Positions 44,483 through 55,300 of a stretch of DNA of 64,000 bases are shown here, piece after piece (position 1 is the first letter of the stretch; each line of letters opens with the position of its first letter). Source of the DNA: Hymenobacter sp. DG25B. GTDB lineage: Bacteria; Bacteroidota; Bacteroidia; Cytophagales; Hymenobacteraceae. Below the pieces are notes generated by a model. It was not told the DNA's origin, did not search any database, and saw nothing but the letters and a program-made list of their open reading frames with translations. A program made the translations under genes and the position numbers. The stretch is from positions 930,001 to 994,000 of the forward strand of contig NZ_CP010054.1 of assembly GCF_000801315.1 (NCBI RefSeq). Reading direction: 5' to 3'.

Positions 44483-45688
44483 CTAATTCGTGGGGGTCGG
44501 GGTATCGGTGGCGCCGGAGGTGTTGGCGCCTTCGCCAAAGTTAAAGTGTAAAGAAAGCCGTAAGGTTTGGGAAAGCGGGTTGTTCTTGTCGTTAGGGACC
44601 AGATAAGCCGCATCAACCCCAAATACCTGGTAGCGCAGGCCGGCACCTAAGCTCAGGTACTGACGGGCTCCTTTCTGCGGGTTCTCATAAAAGTAGCCAG
44701 CGCGCACTGCCAGCATATCTTTGTACCAGTATTCTATGCCAGCGGAAAGGTTGATTTCCTGCATTTCTTCCTTAAAGCCGCCAGGAGCGTCCGAGAAAGA
44801 GCCCAGTATAGCGCTAACAACACTTTTACCGGCTATTTCCCGGTTCTTGGCATCTATGCGTACCTGAGAGGCTGAGTCCGGGTTAGCACCTTCATAATAA
44901 GGGCTGGGCACCAGGAGCTTGTTGGCGTCGATAGTAAAGGTAAGCTTGTTGTAGGGGTCCAGCTCTTTCGTAATAGCAGTACCAATTTTCAGGTTAGTGG
45001 GCAGGAAGTTACCTTCCTCCGGATTGGTGTAGGAAATCTTGTTGCCAATATTGGCAATAGCAGCTCCAAATGCCAGGTTGTAATCTTGGGCGCCGATGGA
45101 CACGTCTTTGGTATAATATAAACCCAGGTCTACTGCGGCGGCGTTGCCGGGCTTGGTATCCGTATCGCCGCCCGTGAGGTTGGAGTGGATGAAGCGCGCT
45201 GCAACGCCTACCCCCAGGTTTTCGCTCAAACGCTGGCCGTAGGAAACACTAAAGGCGTACTCTTTAGGGTTGAAGTCGCCCTTAGAGTTGTTGAGGTTGT
45301 CCCGATACTGAATACTGCCCAGATCGAAATAGGTGAGCGAAGCCCCAAAAGCGGAGCGCTGGCCGACGCGGTGATACGCTGAAACATGTGCCAAGCCCAT
45401 GTCATCGGTAATGGAGCGGAGCCAAGGTGTGTAGGAAGGGGAAACGCTGGTGTTGTAGGGCACAAAGCCCAGTTTACCGGCATTGTAGTACATGGAGTTG
45501 GCATCGGGCGAAATGGCCACCCCGGCTTCCCCTAAAGCGGCGGAGCGGGAATCGGGGCTGAGCGTGAGAATGGGCACGGCCGTGGTAATGGCGTGGTCAT
45601 CACGCTGCTGGGCCGAAGCGGCTACCGACAAGGTAAGCAGCCCGGTTGTGGTGAGAAAACTCAGTCGCACAGTCAACTTCGACAACAT
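44483..45688 (-). CDS. porV: Type IX secretion outer-membrane protein PorV
   Basis: 401 residues, FadL-like 14-strand barrel with signal peptide MLSKLTVRLSFLTTTGLLTLSVAASA. Typical PorV landmarks are AVPILTLSPDSRSAALGEAGVAIS (mature N-terminus), MYYNAGKLGF, a SYTPWLRSI segment and the C-terminal LRLSLHFNFGE strand. PorV shuttles T9SS cargo from the translocon to the PorU sortase attachment complex. It is 42 bases downstream of porU. A longer open frame to 45721 is rejected on signal-peptide grounds. The last 10 residues are a Thr/Pro tail. Confidence 0.94.
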   Translation of the reverse strand: MLSKLTVRLSFLTTTGLLTLSVAASAQQRDDHAITTAVPILTLSPDSRSAALGEAGVAISPDANSMYYNAGKLGFVPYNTSVSPSYTPWLRSITDDMGLAHVSAYHRVGQRSAFGASLTYFDLGSIQYRDNLNNSKGDFNPKEYAFSVSYGQRLSENLGVGVAARFIHSNLTGGDTDTKPGNAAAVDLGLYYTKDVSIGAQDYNLAFGAAIANIGNKISYTNPEEGNFLPTNLKIGTAITKELDPYNKLTFTIDANKLLVPSPYYEGANPDSASQVRIDAKNREIAGKSVVSAILGSFSDAPGGFKEEMQEINLSAGIEYWYKDMLAVRAGYFYENPQKGARQYLSLGAGLRYQVFGVDAAYLVPNDKNNPLSQTLRLSLHFNFGEGANTSGATDTPTPTN

Positions 45689-45730
45689 ATATATCAGAAA
45701 AGGTGGGTAATGGAGATGCAAGTAAACACG

Positions 45731-48700
45731 TTAACGCAAGAGCACAAGTTTTTCATACTTGCTTACCTGCGCGCCGTCGCGGGGTGAACGAACGTGAAGC
45801 CGATATAGATACACGCCACGGGCAACTTGGTCATTAAATTCATCCCGCCCGTCCCAGGTTAAAGTACCTACGTGCGCCGGGCTGCCGGGGATTGAGGTGG
45901 CCAGGGTCCGGATCAGCTTCCCCGTTACGGTAAAAATCTGAACCTGTACGTCCAGGTCCTCGCCGTTGCGGTTATGGTCGAAATGAAACGTAGTGGTGGT
46001 AGCAAACGGGTTAGGGTAGTTCAGGATGTGCTCCAGCGCCAGCTTTTCGTTGCGGGCCACTATAAACTCCAGCTCCCGTTCCGTGGAGTTATTGAACGTA
46101 TCCCAGGCCTTAAACCGCAACACGTGCGGGCCCGGTGCCAGTCCTTTCAGCAGGTACCGTACGCGGCCACTCCGAAAGTTATCAACATCGGCGGTATAAT
46201 AGCTATTGAGCACAATAAGCTTAGACGGGTCATTATCCAGCACCGCGGTTATTTCGTGGCCAATGCCGGCGCCAGCGGTGTTAATGCCGCTACTGTCGCT
46301 GAGCTGGGCCAGCAACATGGTTTCGGAGCCAGTGAGGCCCCCAAACACGAAGGATTCTGAATCCATGAACAGGCGCACCTGGGGCGGAATGGTATCGGCT
46401 TTGATATCGGAGGCCACGCTGCCTACCAGCACGTCTTTGTTGGCGCCGTGTGCATCAAGCCCCAGTTGGGGGGCGGCGGCATATAAGCTGATTTTGCCGG
46501 GGCCTACGTTGTAATTGATGTCGCGCGGGACCATGAACTCCAGCTGAAAACGGCCCTCGCGCACAGTGGCCTTGCCATCGTACAACACACTTTCCTGCAC
46601 CTGTATAGATTGCTGGCCATCGTTGGGCTCATTGCCCAGGGTGAGCACGGGCGCCGGTTTATCGAGCACCGTTACCTGCACGGTGCCGCTGAAGGCAGTA
46701 GCCAGCGCGCCGGCCCGGTCGGTTACGTCACCGGCCAGTGCTACCTGAGACAGGGCCTTGAGCGTATCGGTGGGCGTAGTGGTAAGGGCGCGGTGGTTCA
46801 GCTCGCGCACGGTGGCGGTATAGTTGGGATAGGCCAGCCGCATGGAAGGGTCGCCGAGCAGGGCGAAGTTGCGGTTGTAGGCACCGGAAACGCTCTGATT
46901 TTTGGTTCGCGCCATCACCTCGCCCAGGCGGGGCAGCCGGCCATTCTCTTCCTTGAAAACAGCCTCATAAAACTGCTGATTCAGGACGGCGTTGTTGCCG
47001 GATAAAACCACGCGGGTAGTAGTAAGCAGGCCAATGGCGCCGCCGGCTACATCGGTCAGGGCTACTTCGCCGGCCGAGTCAAAACCGGGGTCGTCATAGG
47101 TGCTGAAGTCACAGGTGGCCGTAAGGAGGAAGGCCAGCCGCTGGGTGTTCTGCAGCTTCTTAATGGATTCGATGTTGAAAATCTGTTCATCGGACCAGGC
47201 TTTGGTGCCGCCGTGTCCGGTGTAGTTAACCAGCAGGGAGCCTTCTTCCAGGCTTTGGTCGATGGCCCGGGCCGCTTCGGGGGAGCGTTGGCCGCCGGCC
47301 ACTACCACCTGCGGGTACATGTCCAGGTACACCTTGTGCACGTTGTAGGCTGGCTGCTTGGCTACCAGTTGATTGGCCAGCAGCTCGGCACCGCGCAGGT
47401 GCAGGTTAGAGTCGCCATCATCGGCGACGAAGGTGATGCGGTTACGCCACTTCCCGAAGCTCGCGGGCTGATCATAGCTAATCAGCTTATCCACTACCAG
47501 GCGGGCCTGGGCGGCGGAACGGGGCTGGTCGTTAGGCGTACGCACCGGCAGGCGGCCGACGCCAATATCCAGGAGCTCGAAATTAGCGTCCGCGCTTTCC
47601 TTCCATTCGCCTTCCGCATCATCCAGCAGACCAAAATAGTCATCGGAAGAAAACGAAATGGCCTCATTGAAGGCCCGCGGAAAAATGCGGGCAAACGACT
47701 CGTAAGACTCGTAAACCGGTACGTAGTTCTGGTTATTTTTATCCGTTATCTGCCGCTGAGACCAGTACTCGGGCAAAAACCTGGGGTCGTTGCCAGGGTC
47801 GGCTTTGTAGTCGTAGGAAGCGTCGCCGAAGAGCAGAAGCGCCATGCGGACTGCGCCAGTAGGTCGCTGGTTGGTTTCGTAAACCATCTTCATAAAGTCC
47901 CGGATGGCGGTAATATCCTGCCCGCCGGAGCTGAACTCGTTGTATACCTGCTCGGTGGTGACTACCTGCACCTGCAGGCCATCGTGGCTGCGGCGGTGGG
48001 CAGCCAGGCGTTCCGCTTCGGCCAGAAAAACCGGATGCGTCACTATTACTACATCCAGCTGATTGCCCAGGCTGAGAGCGTGCAGATTCTGGTTGGCCAC
48101 GCGGCCGAACAGGCGGGGCGCCGGAAAGCTGCTGCCCATGAAAGCCACAAACTCCCGCAACGAATCGGCGGGAGCCAGGAAAGTGTCGTTAGAGAGGGGC
48201 CGCTCCTGTGCCCGGCGCGGGTTGGTGACGTCCCAGACGGTAGCGCCCGCGGCATTATCCAGAACAAACTTCTGGATGGTGCCGGCAGTAGAGCCGGCCA
48301 GGGCCCGAAACTCCAGCGAGGAGGCGCTTAAACGCAGCTTGCGCCAAGCCGTAATTTCCAGATAGTCGAGGTAGCCTTTGGCGGAGAAGTCGCCCCCTGC
48401 GTCGTAGGTGAGCTTTACCTGCAGCTCATTGCCAGCCGGGGCGGGGCTGCTGAAGGTGGAAAGCTGCAGGTTGGCGGCCTCTGGGAAATAGTCGCCGCTG
48501 AGGCCGGTAATAGTTTGACTGCCAATGGACTGTCCATTGAGGGTCAGCCGAAAAGTGGTAGCTCTGTTGGCGGTGGCGGCGGTGAGACTGGTAACCGAAA
48601 CCGGCTCACTCGCCACCAGATCCGGGAAGGGAAAGGTGAAGTCCTTTTGCGCCGCGCCGGCATCAAACCCTTCGCCCAGCCACTGGCGGCCCGACTTCAG

Positions 48701-49675
48701 AAGGTTCACCAGGTCTATTTCGTGAAACTGATGATCGGGAAAGGTGGAAACGGTAATGGAGGCCGGGCCGGTGACAGTAGCCGCCGGGGCTACCCGCCGG
48801 CCGGGCGTGGCGCCTACGGTCAGGAAGTAATAGGCGGTATCGGTGTAGGTGTGGTACAGGTGCCGGAAGGGGCGCTGCTCGTTGGAGGTAGGCTCCCAGG
48901 TGTGCGGCCCGCGGGCGTAGAACAGCACATATTCGTCGTCGCTGAGGGTGGCGTCGTTGTTGCCGGAAACGTAGATGGCATTTTCTACCAGGTCGTCGGG
49001 GCGCGGGGAACTGTTCAGCTGAGGAAGCTGGCCGAAGGCGTTGCCGTAGAGCTGCAGACGGCGCGGATCCAAAGTTTGCACATCCAGCCCCAGGGTGCGT
49101 AGGGTGGCTTTATCCAGCTTATAGAGGCCGCTGGTGGGCACTCCAATCTTGTACCATTGTCCTTGACTCAGGACTGAGTTGGCGGCGTAAACGTGGGTAC
49201 CACCACGGCGCGCAGCCACCGCTTCCCGGGTAGTATAGGAATAAGTAAACGAAACCAGCTTTTCTACCTGTCCCGTGCCGGCATTGCGCCGCAGGGGCGT
49301 GAGCGTAAGAATGGTGCGGGCCTGCCGGTTCTCGGTGCCGCTGGCGCGGCGAATCTCCGGTGTTCCGCCAATGGTAGCGGTACCCAGTATTTTGCTGTCG
49401 GCTGCGGTCAGCGGCTCGTACACGGCATCCCGCAGCTCATCAGCAGCCACCCGGCCATCCACACTAAACTGGTAGAAAGGCAGCAGTTGGCCGGGCCGGA
49501 AACCGGCTTCCGCAAACGTAGGAACCTGCCGGGTGCGGCCCTGCGGCAAATAAACGGTTGCGGTGCCTTGCCAATGCAGCGCAACCCGCAGCGCCTGATC
49601 AGCAGGTGCCTGTGCCTGCCCGGTCCACGACCAGCCCAGCAGCATCCAGAGCAGCAACAAAGCACGACGGGGCAT
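45731..49675 (-). CDS. porU: Type IX secretion sortase PorU
   Basis: 1,314 residues, signal peptide MPRRALLLLWMLLGWSWTGQAQA. The gingipain-like C25 peptidase core contains catalytic His821 in NYTGHGGTKAW and Cys855 in TATCDFSTYDDP. The N-terminal region is beta-rich. A C-terminal T9SS-type sorting-like domain follows (LNYPNPFATTTTFHF, then GVYLYRLHVRS and KLVLLR). PorU removes the CTD of secreted proteins and attaches them to anionic LPS at the cell surface. It starts a porU-porV-M16 operon, 128 bases after pssA. Confidence 0.96.
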   Translation of the reverse strand: MPRRALLLLWMLLGWSWTGQAQAPADQALRVALHWQGTATVYLPQGRTRQVPTFAEAGFRPGQLLPFYQFSVDGRVAADELRDAVYEPLTAADSKILGTATIGGTPEIRRASGTENRQARTILTLTPLRRNAGTGQVEKLVSFTYSYTTREAVAARRGGTHVYAANSVLSQGQWYKIGVPTSGLYKLDKATLRTLGLDVQTLDPRRLQLYGNAFGQLPQLNSSPRPDDLVENAIYVSGNNDATLSDDEYVLFYARGPHTWEPTSNEQRPFRHLYHTYTDTAYYFLTVGATPGRRVAPAATVTGPASITVSTFPDHQFHEIDLVNLLKSGRQWLGEGFDAGAAQKDFTFPFPDLVASEPVSVTSLTAATANRATTFRLTLNGQSIGSQTITGLSGDYFPEAANLQLSTFSSPAPAGNELQVKLTYDAGGDFSAKGYLDYLEITAWRKLRLSASSLEFRALAGSTAGTIQKFVLDNAAGATVWDVTNPRRAQERPLSNDTFLAPADSLREFVAFMGSSFPAPRLFGRVANQNLHALSLGNQLDVVIVTHPVFLAEAERLAAHRRSHDGLQVQVVTTEQVYNEFSSGGQDITAIRDFMKMVYETNQRPTGAVRMALLLFGDASYDYKADPGNDPRFLPEYWSQRQITDKNNQNYVPVYESYESFARIFPRAFNEAISFSSDDYFGLLDDAEGEWKESADANFELLDIGVGRLPVRTPNDQPRSAAQARLVVDKLISYDQPASFGKWRNRITFVADDGDSNLHLRGAELLANQLVAKQPAYNVHKVYLDMYPQVVVAGGQRSPEAARAIDQSLEEGSLLVNYTGHGGTKAWSDEQIFNIESIKKLQNTQRLAFLLTATCDFSTYDDPGFDSAGEVALTDVAGGAIGLLTTTRVVLSGNNAVLNQQFYEAVFKEENGRLPRLGEVMARTKNQSVSGAYNRNFALLGDPSMRLAYPNYTATVRELNHRALTTTPTDTLKALSQVALAGDVTDRAGALATAFSGTVQVTVLDKPAPVLTLGNEPNDGQQSIQVQESVLYDGKATVREGRFQLEFMVPRDINYNVGPGKISLYAAAPQLGLDAHGANKDVLVGSVASDIKADTIPPQVRLFMDSESFVFGGLTGSETMLLAQLSDSSGINTAGAGIGHEITAVLDNDPSKLIVLNSYYTADVDNFRSGRVRYLLKGLAPGPHVLRFKAWDTFNNSTERELEFIVARNEKLALEHILNYPNPFATTTTFHFDHNRNGEDLDVQVQIFTVTGKLIRTLATSIPGSPAHVGTLTWDGRDEFNDQVARGVYLYRLHVRSPRDGAQVSKYEKLVLLR

Positions 49676-49803
49676 AGAAATTCAGGTCAGCGGCAAAAGC
49701 AGAAAATGAAAAGGGAATAGATGCTGGAAACAGCAACACCCGGCAGCCGGTTCATTCGCTGTTCATAGGCACAACCTCCCTGCTCCGTATTTTATTGTGC
49801 AGC

Positions 49804-50499
49804 CTAGCTATAACTGGGTTTCAGCATGGATAACGCTACATATAACAGCACAATCAGCGGAATGGCGGTAGCCTGCAGCAGCAGGATAAGCACCACGGCC
49901 AGCAGCACAAAAATGAACCGCAGGGAATTATCCTGCCAGCTCATATTCTTGAACTTGAGGGCAAAAAGCGGAATTTCGGCCACCAGCAGGTATGACAGCA
50001 GCAGCATGAGCGGCAGCAGCACCCAGGGGTTCAGAATATAGGAGGTCAGGCCGAAAGTGTCATTGGCCAGGATAAGCGGCAGCGAGGCCACCAGCAGCGT
50101 ATTGGCCGGCGTGGGCAAACCAATAAACGAAGTGGTCTGGCGGGTATCGTTGTTGAACTTAGCGAGCCGCAGCGCCGAAAATACTGTCACAATAAAACCC
50201 GCGTAGGCCAGCCAGGCCGGCAGGCCCGCCGCGGGCAGCGCCTGCTGCAGCAGCGTAAACAGGAAAGCACCCGGCACCACCCCAAACGACACCATGTCGG
50301 CCAGGGAATCAAGGTCTTTCCCAATGGGCGAGCTAACGTGCAGGGCCCGCGCAATCAGGCCATCCACAAAATCAAACAGCGCCGCAATGCCTACCAGGTA
50401 AGCTGCCGCCTGCGGATTGCCCGCAAAAATCTGTACCAGCGCCAGGCAGCCCGCAAACAAGTTGAGACAGGTAACGGCGTTGGGAAGGTGTCGTTTCAA
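49804..50499 (-). CDS. pssA: CDP-diacylglycerol-serine O-phosphatidyltransferase
   Basis: 231 residues with about 6-7 membrane helices. Makes phosphatidylserine, precursor of phosphatidylethanolamine. The CDP-alcohol phosphotransferase motif is complete: DFVDGLIAR (Asp43, Asp46, Gly47, Ala50, Arg51), Gly60, Asp64 and Asp68. TTG at 50499 (MKRHLPNAVTCLNLFAG) matches family N-termini; the longer frame from TTG 50583 overlaps the upstream gene and is disfavoured. Follows the MBL hydrolase by 46 bases. Confidence 0.93.
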   Translation of the reverse strand: MKRHLPNAVTCLNLFAGCLALVQIFAGNPQAAAYLVGIAALFDFVDGLIARALHVSSPIGKDLDSLADMVSFGVVPGAFLFTLLQQALPAAGLPAWLAYAGFIVTVFSALRLAKFNNDTRQTTSFIGLPTPANTLLVASLPLILANDTFGLTSYILNPWVLLPLMLLLSYLLVAEIPLFALKFKNMSWQDNSLRFIFVLLAVVLILLLQATAIPLIVLLYVALSMLKPSYS

Positions 50500-50545
50500 A
50501 GGGAAGAACTTGGAGGTGGTAGAGAGAAGGGCGCAGGGTAGAAGC

Positions 50546-51181
50546 TTACTGCAGGAACGGATTCGAACGGCGTTCTGCGCCAATCGTTGTAGCCGGGCCG
50601 TGGCCGGGGTACACCGTTACCTCATCCGGCAGGGTAAGCAATTGGGTTTTGATGCTGCTGATTAGGGTGGCGTAGTCGCCGCCTGGCAGGTCGGTGCGGC
50701 CAATGCTGCCCTGGAACAGCACGTCGCCGCCAATTACGGTTTGCGTGGGTGCATGGTAGAATACCACGTGGCCCGGCGCGTGGCCGGGCGTGAAGCGCAC
50801 TTCCAGCTCAGTTTTACCAAACCGGACGGGCTCCTCCGGCGTGAGGGTGCCGGTGGGCTCGGCGGGCTGGTATTGGGCAAAGCCATAAGATGGCGCATAT
50901 GCTTCTACGGCGCGCAGGGTAGCGAAATCAGCTTCGTGCAGCAGGAAGGGTACCTTATAAGTATCCAGCACAAACCGGTTGCCCAGCACGTGGTCGATGT
51001 GGGCGTGGGTATTGAGCAGCAATACCACACGCAGCTTGTGCTCCTCAATGTACTGCCGCAATGCCTGCTGCTCCTCGGTGGAGTAGCAGCCCGGATCTAC
51101 GATGACGCACTCCCCGGTTTCATCCTGCAGGAGGTAAGTGTTTTCGGAAAAGGCGTTGAAAGTAAACCCGGAAACCAGCAT
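50546..51181 (-). CDS. MBL-fold metallo-hydrolase (glyoxalase II-like)
   Basis: 211 residues. The beta-lactamase-fold zinc motif THAHIDH is at 58-64. Later ligands are GHAPGHVVF (third His), GGDVLFQGSIGRTDLPGG and YPGHGPATTIG. Single-domain proteins of this sort include persulfide dioxygenase-like and glyoxalase II-like hydrolases; substrate uncertain. First gene of the - strand run MBL-pssA-porU-porV-M16. Confidence 0.9.
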   Translation of the reverse strand: MLVSGFTFNAFSENTYLLQDETGECVIVDPGCYSTEEQQALRQYIEEHKLRVVLLLNTHAHIDHVLGNRFVLDTYKVPFLLHEADFATLRAVEAYAPSYGFAQYQPAEPTGTLTPEEPVRFGKTELEVRFTPGHAPGHVVFYHAPTQTVIGGDVLFQGSIGRTDLPGGDYATLISSIKTQLLTLPDEVTVYPGHGPATTIGAERRSNPFLQ

Positions 51182-51254
51182 GCGAAAAAGTCTGAAATCA
51201 GCCCAAAAACAGGCTCAATGGCGAGGTAAGTTACACATTCGGGCCGTACTTGTG

Positions 51255-51262
51255 TACCTTGG
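51255..51262 (+). promoter_or_regulatory. Near-consensus -7 element of the FAD oxidoreductase gene
   Basis: TACCTTGG differs from TAnnTTTG by one base and ends 5 bases before ATG 51268. It implies a leaderless mRNA if used. Confidence 0.35.
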
Positions 51263-51267
51263 CCGCC

Positions 51268-52365
51268 ATGCGAGAGTACTACGATTATCTGCTCATAGGC
51301 CACGGCCTGGCCGGTGCTACGCTGGCCACCGTGCTGCGCCGCCGCGGCCATAGCGTGCTGGTGCTGGATGCCGCCCCGGCAGATACGGCCTCCACCGTGG
51401 CCGCCGGCCTGCTGAACCCCGTGGCCGGCAAGCGCCTGGCGCTGGGCTGGCGCGTAGCCGAATTTCTGCCGGCCGCTATCCGCTATTACCAAAGTCTGGA
51501 GCAGGAGCTGGGCACGCAGTTTTTGCAGCTCATGCCCATTCTGAAGCTCTTTTCCTCGATAGCAGACCAGAACAACGCCATGGCCCGCAGCGCCGACCAC
51601 CCCTGGCAGGAATTTGTAGAGGAAGTCAGCGCCGAGCTGCCCCCGCTGCCGGGCGTGCGGCAGGATTTCGGCGGCATGCGCATTCGTGGCGGCGGCTATA
51701 TAGCAGTGCGGGAAATGCTGGCTGCGCAGGCCGAAAAAGGAGTAGCGGAAGGCTGGCTGCGCCGGGAAACTTTCGTGCCGGAACAGCTTGTTACCAATGC
51801 CACGGATGTCTGCTACGCCGATACGGTACGGGCGGGCCGCGTTATCTTCTGCGAAGGTTCCGCGGCCGTGCACAACCCTTGGTTTAGCTGGCTGCCGCTT
51901 ACGCCCAACCAGGGCGAGGTACTGGACGTGCATTGCCCGGGATTAGCCGAAGAACAAGTATTAAATAAAGGCGCTTACGTAGTACCGCTCGGCAACGGGC
52001 GGTTCCGGGTGGGGGCCACTTACCGCTGGCCGCCGTTTGCGGCGGGCACTACAGTGGAGGCCCGCACGGAGTTGAGCCAACGCTTTGCGGAGGTAACCAC
52101 ACTGCCGTTTGATGTGTTGCAGCAGTGGGCGGGCGTACGCCCGGCCGTGCGCGACCGAAAACCCTTACTGGGCACGCATCCGGCGGAGCCTTTCCTGAGT
52201 ATATGCAACGGTTTCGGTTCCAAGGGCGTGCTCATGGCGCCGCTGCTGGCCGAGCACTTCGCCAATGTGCTGGCGGGCACCACAGAAATGTGGCCCGAGG
52301 TCAATATTCGGCGCTTTCAATCGTTCTACTCTGCGGCCCATCCGGCAGCCGTAATATCTTCCTGA
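51268..52365 (+). CDS. FAD-dependent oxidoreductase (DAO family)
   Basis: 365 residues. Rossmann dinucleotide motif GHGLAG (11-16) followed by LATVLRRRGHSVLVLD; FAD-domain end GVRPAVRDRKPLLG and GFGSKGVLMAPLLAEH match the D-amino-acid oxidase/glycine oxidase superfamily. The substrate is not predictable; ThiO-like glycine oxidase and MnmC-like domains belong to this group. Cytosolic. The ATG at 51268 is preferred over an in-frame TTG/GTG at 51250. Confidence 0.88.
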   Translation: MREYYDYLLIGHGLAGATLATVLRRRGHSVLVLDAAPADTASTVAAGLLNPVAGKRLALGWRVAEFLPAAIRYYQSLEQELGTQFLQLMPILKLFSSIADQNNAMARSADHPWQEFVEEVSAELPPLPGVRQDFGGMRIRGGGYIAVREMLAAQAEKGVAEGWLRRETFVPEQLVTNATDVCYADTVRAGRVIFCEGSAAVHNPWFSWLPLTPNQGEVLDVHCPGLAEEQVLNKGAYVVPLGNGRFRVGATYRWPPFAAGTTVEARTELSQRFAEVTTLPFDVLQQWAGVRPAVRDRKPLLGTHPAEPFLSICNGFGSKGVLMAPLLAEHFANVLAGTTEMWPEVNIRRFQSFYSAAHPAAVISS

Positions 52366-52387
52366 TATTTTTTTGCTCTTTAGCTCG

Positions 52388-55300
52388 ATGATGCACCTGT
52401 TTACTTCCTTTCGGCAACGGCAGCGCTTGCTCTCGATGGGCGGCTTGCTCACGGCCGTGTTGTGGCTGAGCACGCTCACCGGCACGGTGGCGCAAACGTC
52501 GCAGGAGCCGTTCGGACGGGTCCGGATTCAGTATAAAAAGTTTGACTGGAGCTATTTCTCCACCGCCAACTTCAACGTGTATTTCTACGCCGGCGGCGAG
52601 GCCACGGCCCGGCGCACCGCCGAGTACGCGGAAAAGGAGCTGCAGCGCATTACCTCGCTGCTGGGGTATTATCCCTACTCCAAAACCACGCTCATGCTCT
52701 ACAACTCCGTCACGGATTTGCGGCAGAGCAACATCGGTCTGAACGATGACAAGTACCAGATGGGCGGCGAAACCGACTTGCTGCGCATGGATAAAGTGCA
52801 GATTGCCTTTCAGGGTCAGCAAACCCTGCTGAAGCGCGACGTAAGCTTTCAGGTAACGCGCGTGCTGCTGCACGACATGATGTACGGCGGTTCCCTGAAG
52901 GAAGTCATCCAGAGCAACTACCTCTTGCAGCTGCCCGACTGGTTTATCACCGGCGCGGCCGCCTACACCGCCGAGGGCTGGAGCGTGGAGATGGACGAGT
53001 ACATGCGCGATATGACGCAGCAGATAGACGCCAACCGCCCGGCCCCATTCTTTGCCCGCAGCCCCGAGCTGGCCGGGCAGAGCGTGTGGAACTACATTGC
53101 CGAGCGCTACGGCTACACCTCCATTCAGAATATTCTCAACCTCACGCGCATTACCCGCGACGTGGAAACCGGTATCAGCAGCTCGCTGAACGTACCCTAT
53201 AAAACCTTTCTGAAAGACTGGCTGGCCTACTACCGCCAGCTGAACGCGCAACCCACCACGCCCTACACTACCCTGCCCGACGATAAATCCCGGCTGGTAA
53301 AGCGCAACCGGCACGAGGTGCAGTATTCGCAAATAGCCCTGAGCCCCGATGGCCGGCAGCTGGCCTACGTGATGAACGACCGGGGCCGCTACCGGGTAAT
53401 TGTAAGCAATGCGGCCACCGGCAATAACCGGCACGTAGTGCACCGCGGCGGCTACAAAACGCCCGATCAGCAGGTAGACCAGCGTCTGCCCGTGCTGGCC
53501 TGGCGCAACAACAATGAGCTGGCTGTAGCCGAAACCGATAGGGGAGAGATGAGCCTGCGCCTGCGCCCGGCCAATGGCGGGGCCGCCGGTATTCTGGCGC
53601 GGGTATGGGAAGGCCTGCCGTTTAGCGGGCGCGAGGGCTCCACTATTCTCAGCCGGTATACGCAGATAATGGGTCTGCAATACTCCCCCGATGGCCGGTC
53701 CATGGTGTTTAGTGCGGCCGTAAATGGCCAGAACGACCTGTTTTTGCTGCGCAGCGGCAGCCGCACGCCCGAGCGCCTCACCAATGACCTGTTCGACGAT
53801 GTGCAGCCCACGTTCCTGCCCAACGGCCAGGGAATCGTGTTCAGCTCCAACCGCTGGATGGACACTACCGGGCTGGCTAAAAACAACTTCGCCTACGTGG
53901 TGAATAACTACGACCTGTTTCTGTACCATCTGGATGGGCGCGCACAGCCGGTGGAGTCGTTGGTAGCTACCATTTCCAACGAAAGTGCCCCGCGGGCGCT
54001 GTCGAATAACGAAGTGGTATTTCTGAGCGAAGAAAGCGGCGTGCGCAGCCTCTACCGCTACGACATCACCACTAAACAGCGCACGCCCGTTACCAACCTG
54101 CTGCCCAACCTGCGCAGCTACGACTATAGCGCCGCTACTTCTACGCTGGCTTATGTAGCTAATGACCGGGCGCGCCCCTTCGTCTTTCTAAATCCGGCGT
54201 ACCCGCTGCCCACCGGCCTGCAGCTCTCGAAAACGGCGCGGCAGGAAATTCTGGAAGACCGGTCTAAGCCCGCGCCCCCCGCGCCGGCGCCCGCCCCGGC
54301 CGCGCAGGATACGGTACCGCAGCCGCCCGCCTCCGCCGACTCCACGCAGCAGCAGCAGGCCCAGCAGACCCAGAACCAGGAATACCAGTATGAGGAAGAC
54401 ACACCGGTACGCCCGCAGCAGCGCAGCGGCCAGCGGGCAGGCACCACACCACCCGCCGATGGTATTGGTCTGGTAGGGCCCATCCGGTATGGCCGGCAGT
54501 TCAGCATCAACAAAGTAGTATCCACGGTGTATGTGGACCCTTTGCTGGGCTGGGGGCTGATTGGGCAGGCCGCCATGTCTGACCTGTTTGAGGACCACCG
54601 CATCCGGGCGGGTATCTTCGCTCTCACGGACCTGCGCACCAGCAACATCTTCACGGAGTATTCTAACCTGCGTGGCCGCTACGACTGGGGTATGAGCTAC
54701 CAGAAACAGTCTTACAACGTAGGTACGGAGAAAGGGGAAACCCGCTTTACCCGCCACGAAGTGGCCCCGCGCCTGGCCTATCCGCTCACGCCCAACCTGA
54801 GCGTGCGGGTAGCGGCCCGCTATGTAAATGTGCGCACCACCCGGATGATTCCGCTCACGGAGCGGGACTCCGTGGAGAATTTCTTAGGCGGTAGTTCAGA
54901 GCTGGTGTTTGATAACGCCATTGCCACGGGCGTGAACATGCTGGAAGGCACCCGCATGAAAGTTGGCATCCAGATGCTGCATGCTACCCGGGATGCCAAC
55001 CAGAGCTTCAACAAGTTCTTTGTGGATTTGCGGCATTACCAGAAAGTGCACCGCCAGATTATCTGGGCAAACCGCGCCAGCTATGGGGCATTCTTTGGCA
55101 AGTCGCCGAGAACTTTCCGGATGGGTGGTATGGATAACTGGCTGAACAACAGTTATAATGGCCCGGCCAGTGAAGTGTTTGAGGGACAGTTGGCCGACGT
55201 ATTCTACCAGGAGTTTGTGACCAACATGCGGGGCTTTAACTACAATGCCCGCAGCGGCCCCAAGTACGTGCTGTTTAACTCGGAGCTGCGCATTCCCATT

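Noticed and set aside
52301..53929. Reverse-strand frame of over 500 codons opposite the propeller-barrel gene
   Set aside because: Shadow; low-complexity Gly/Val/His composition and no support.
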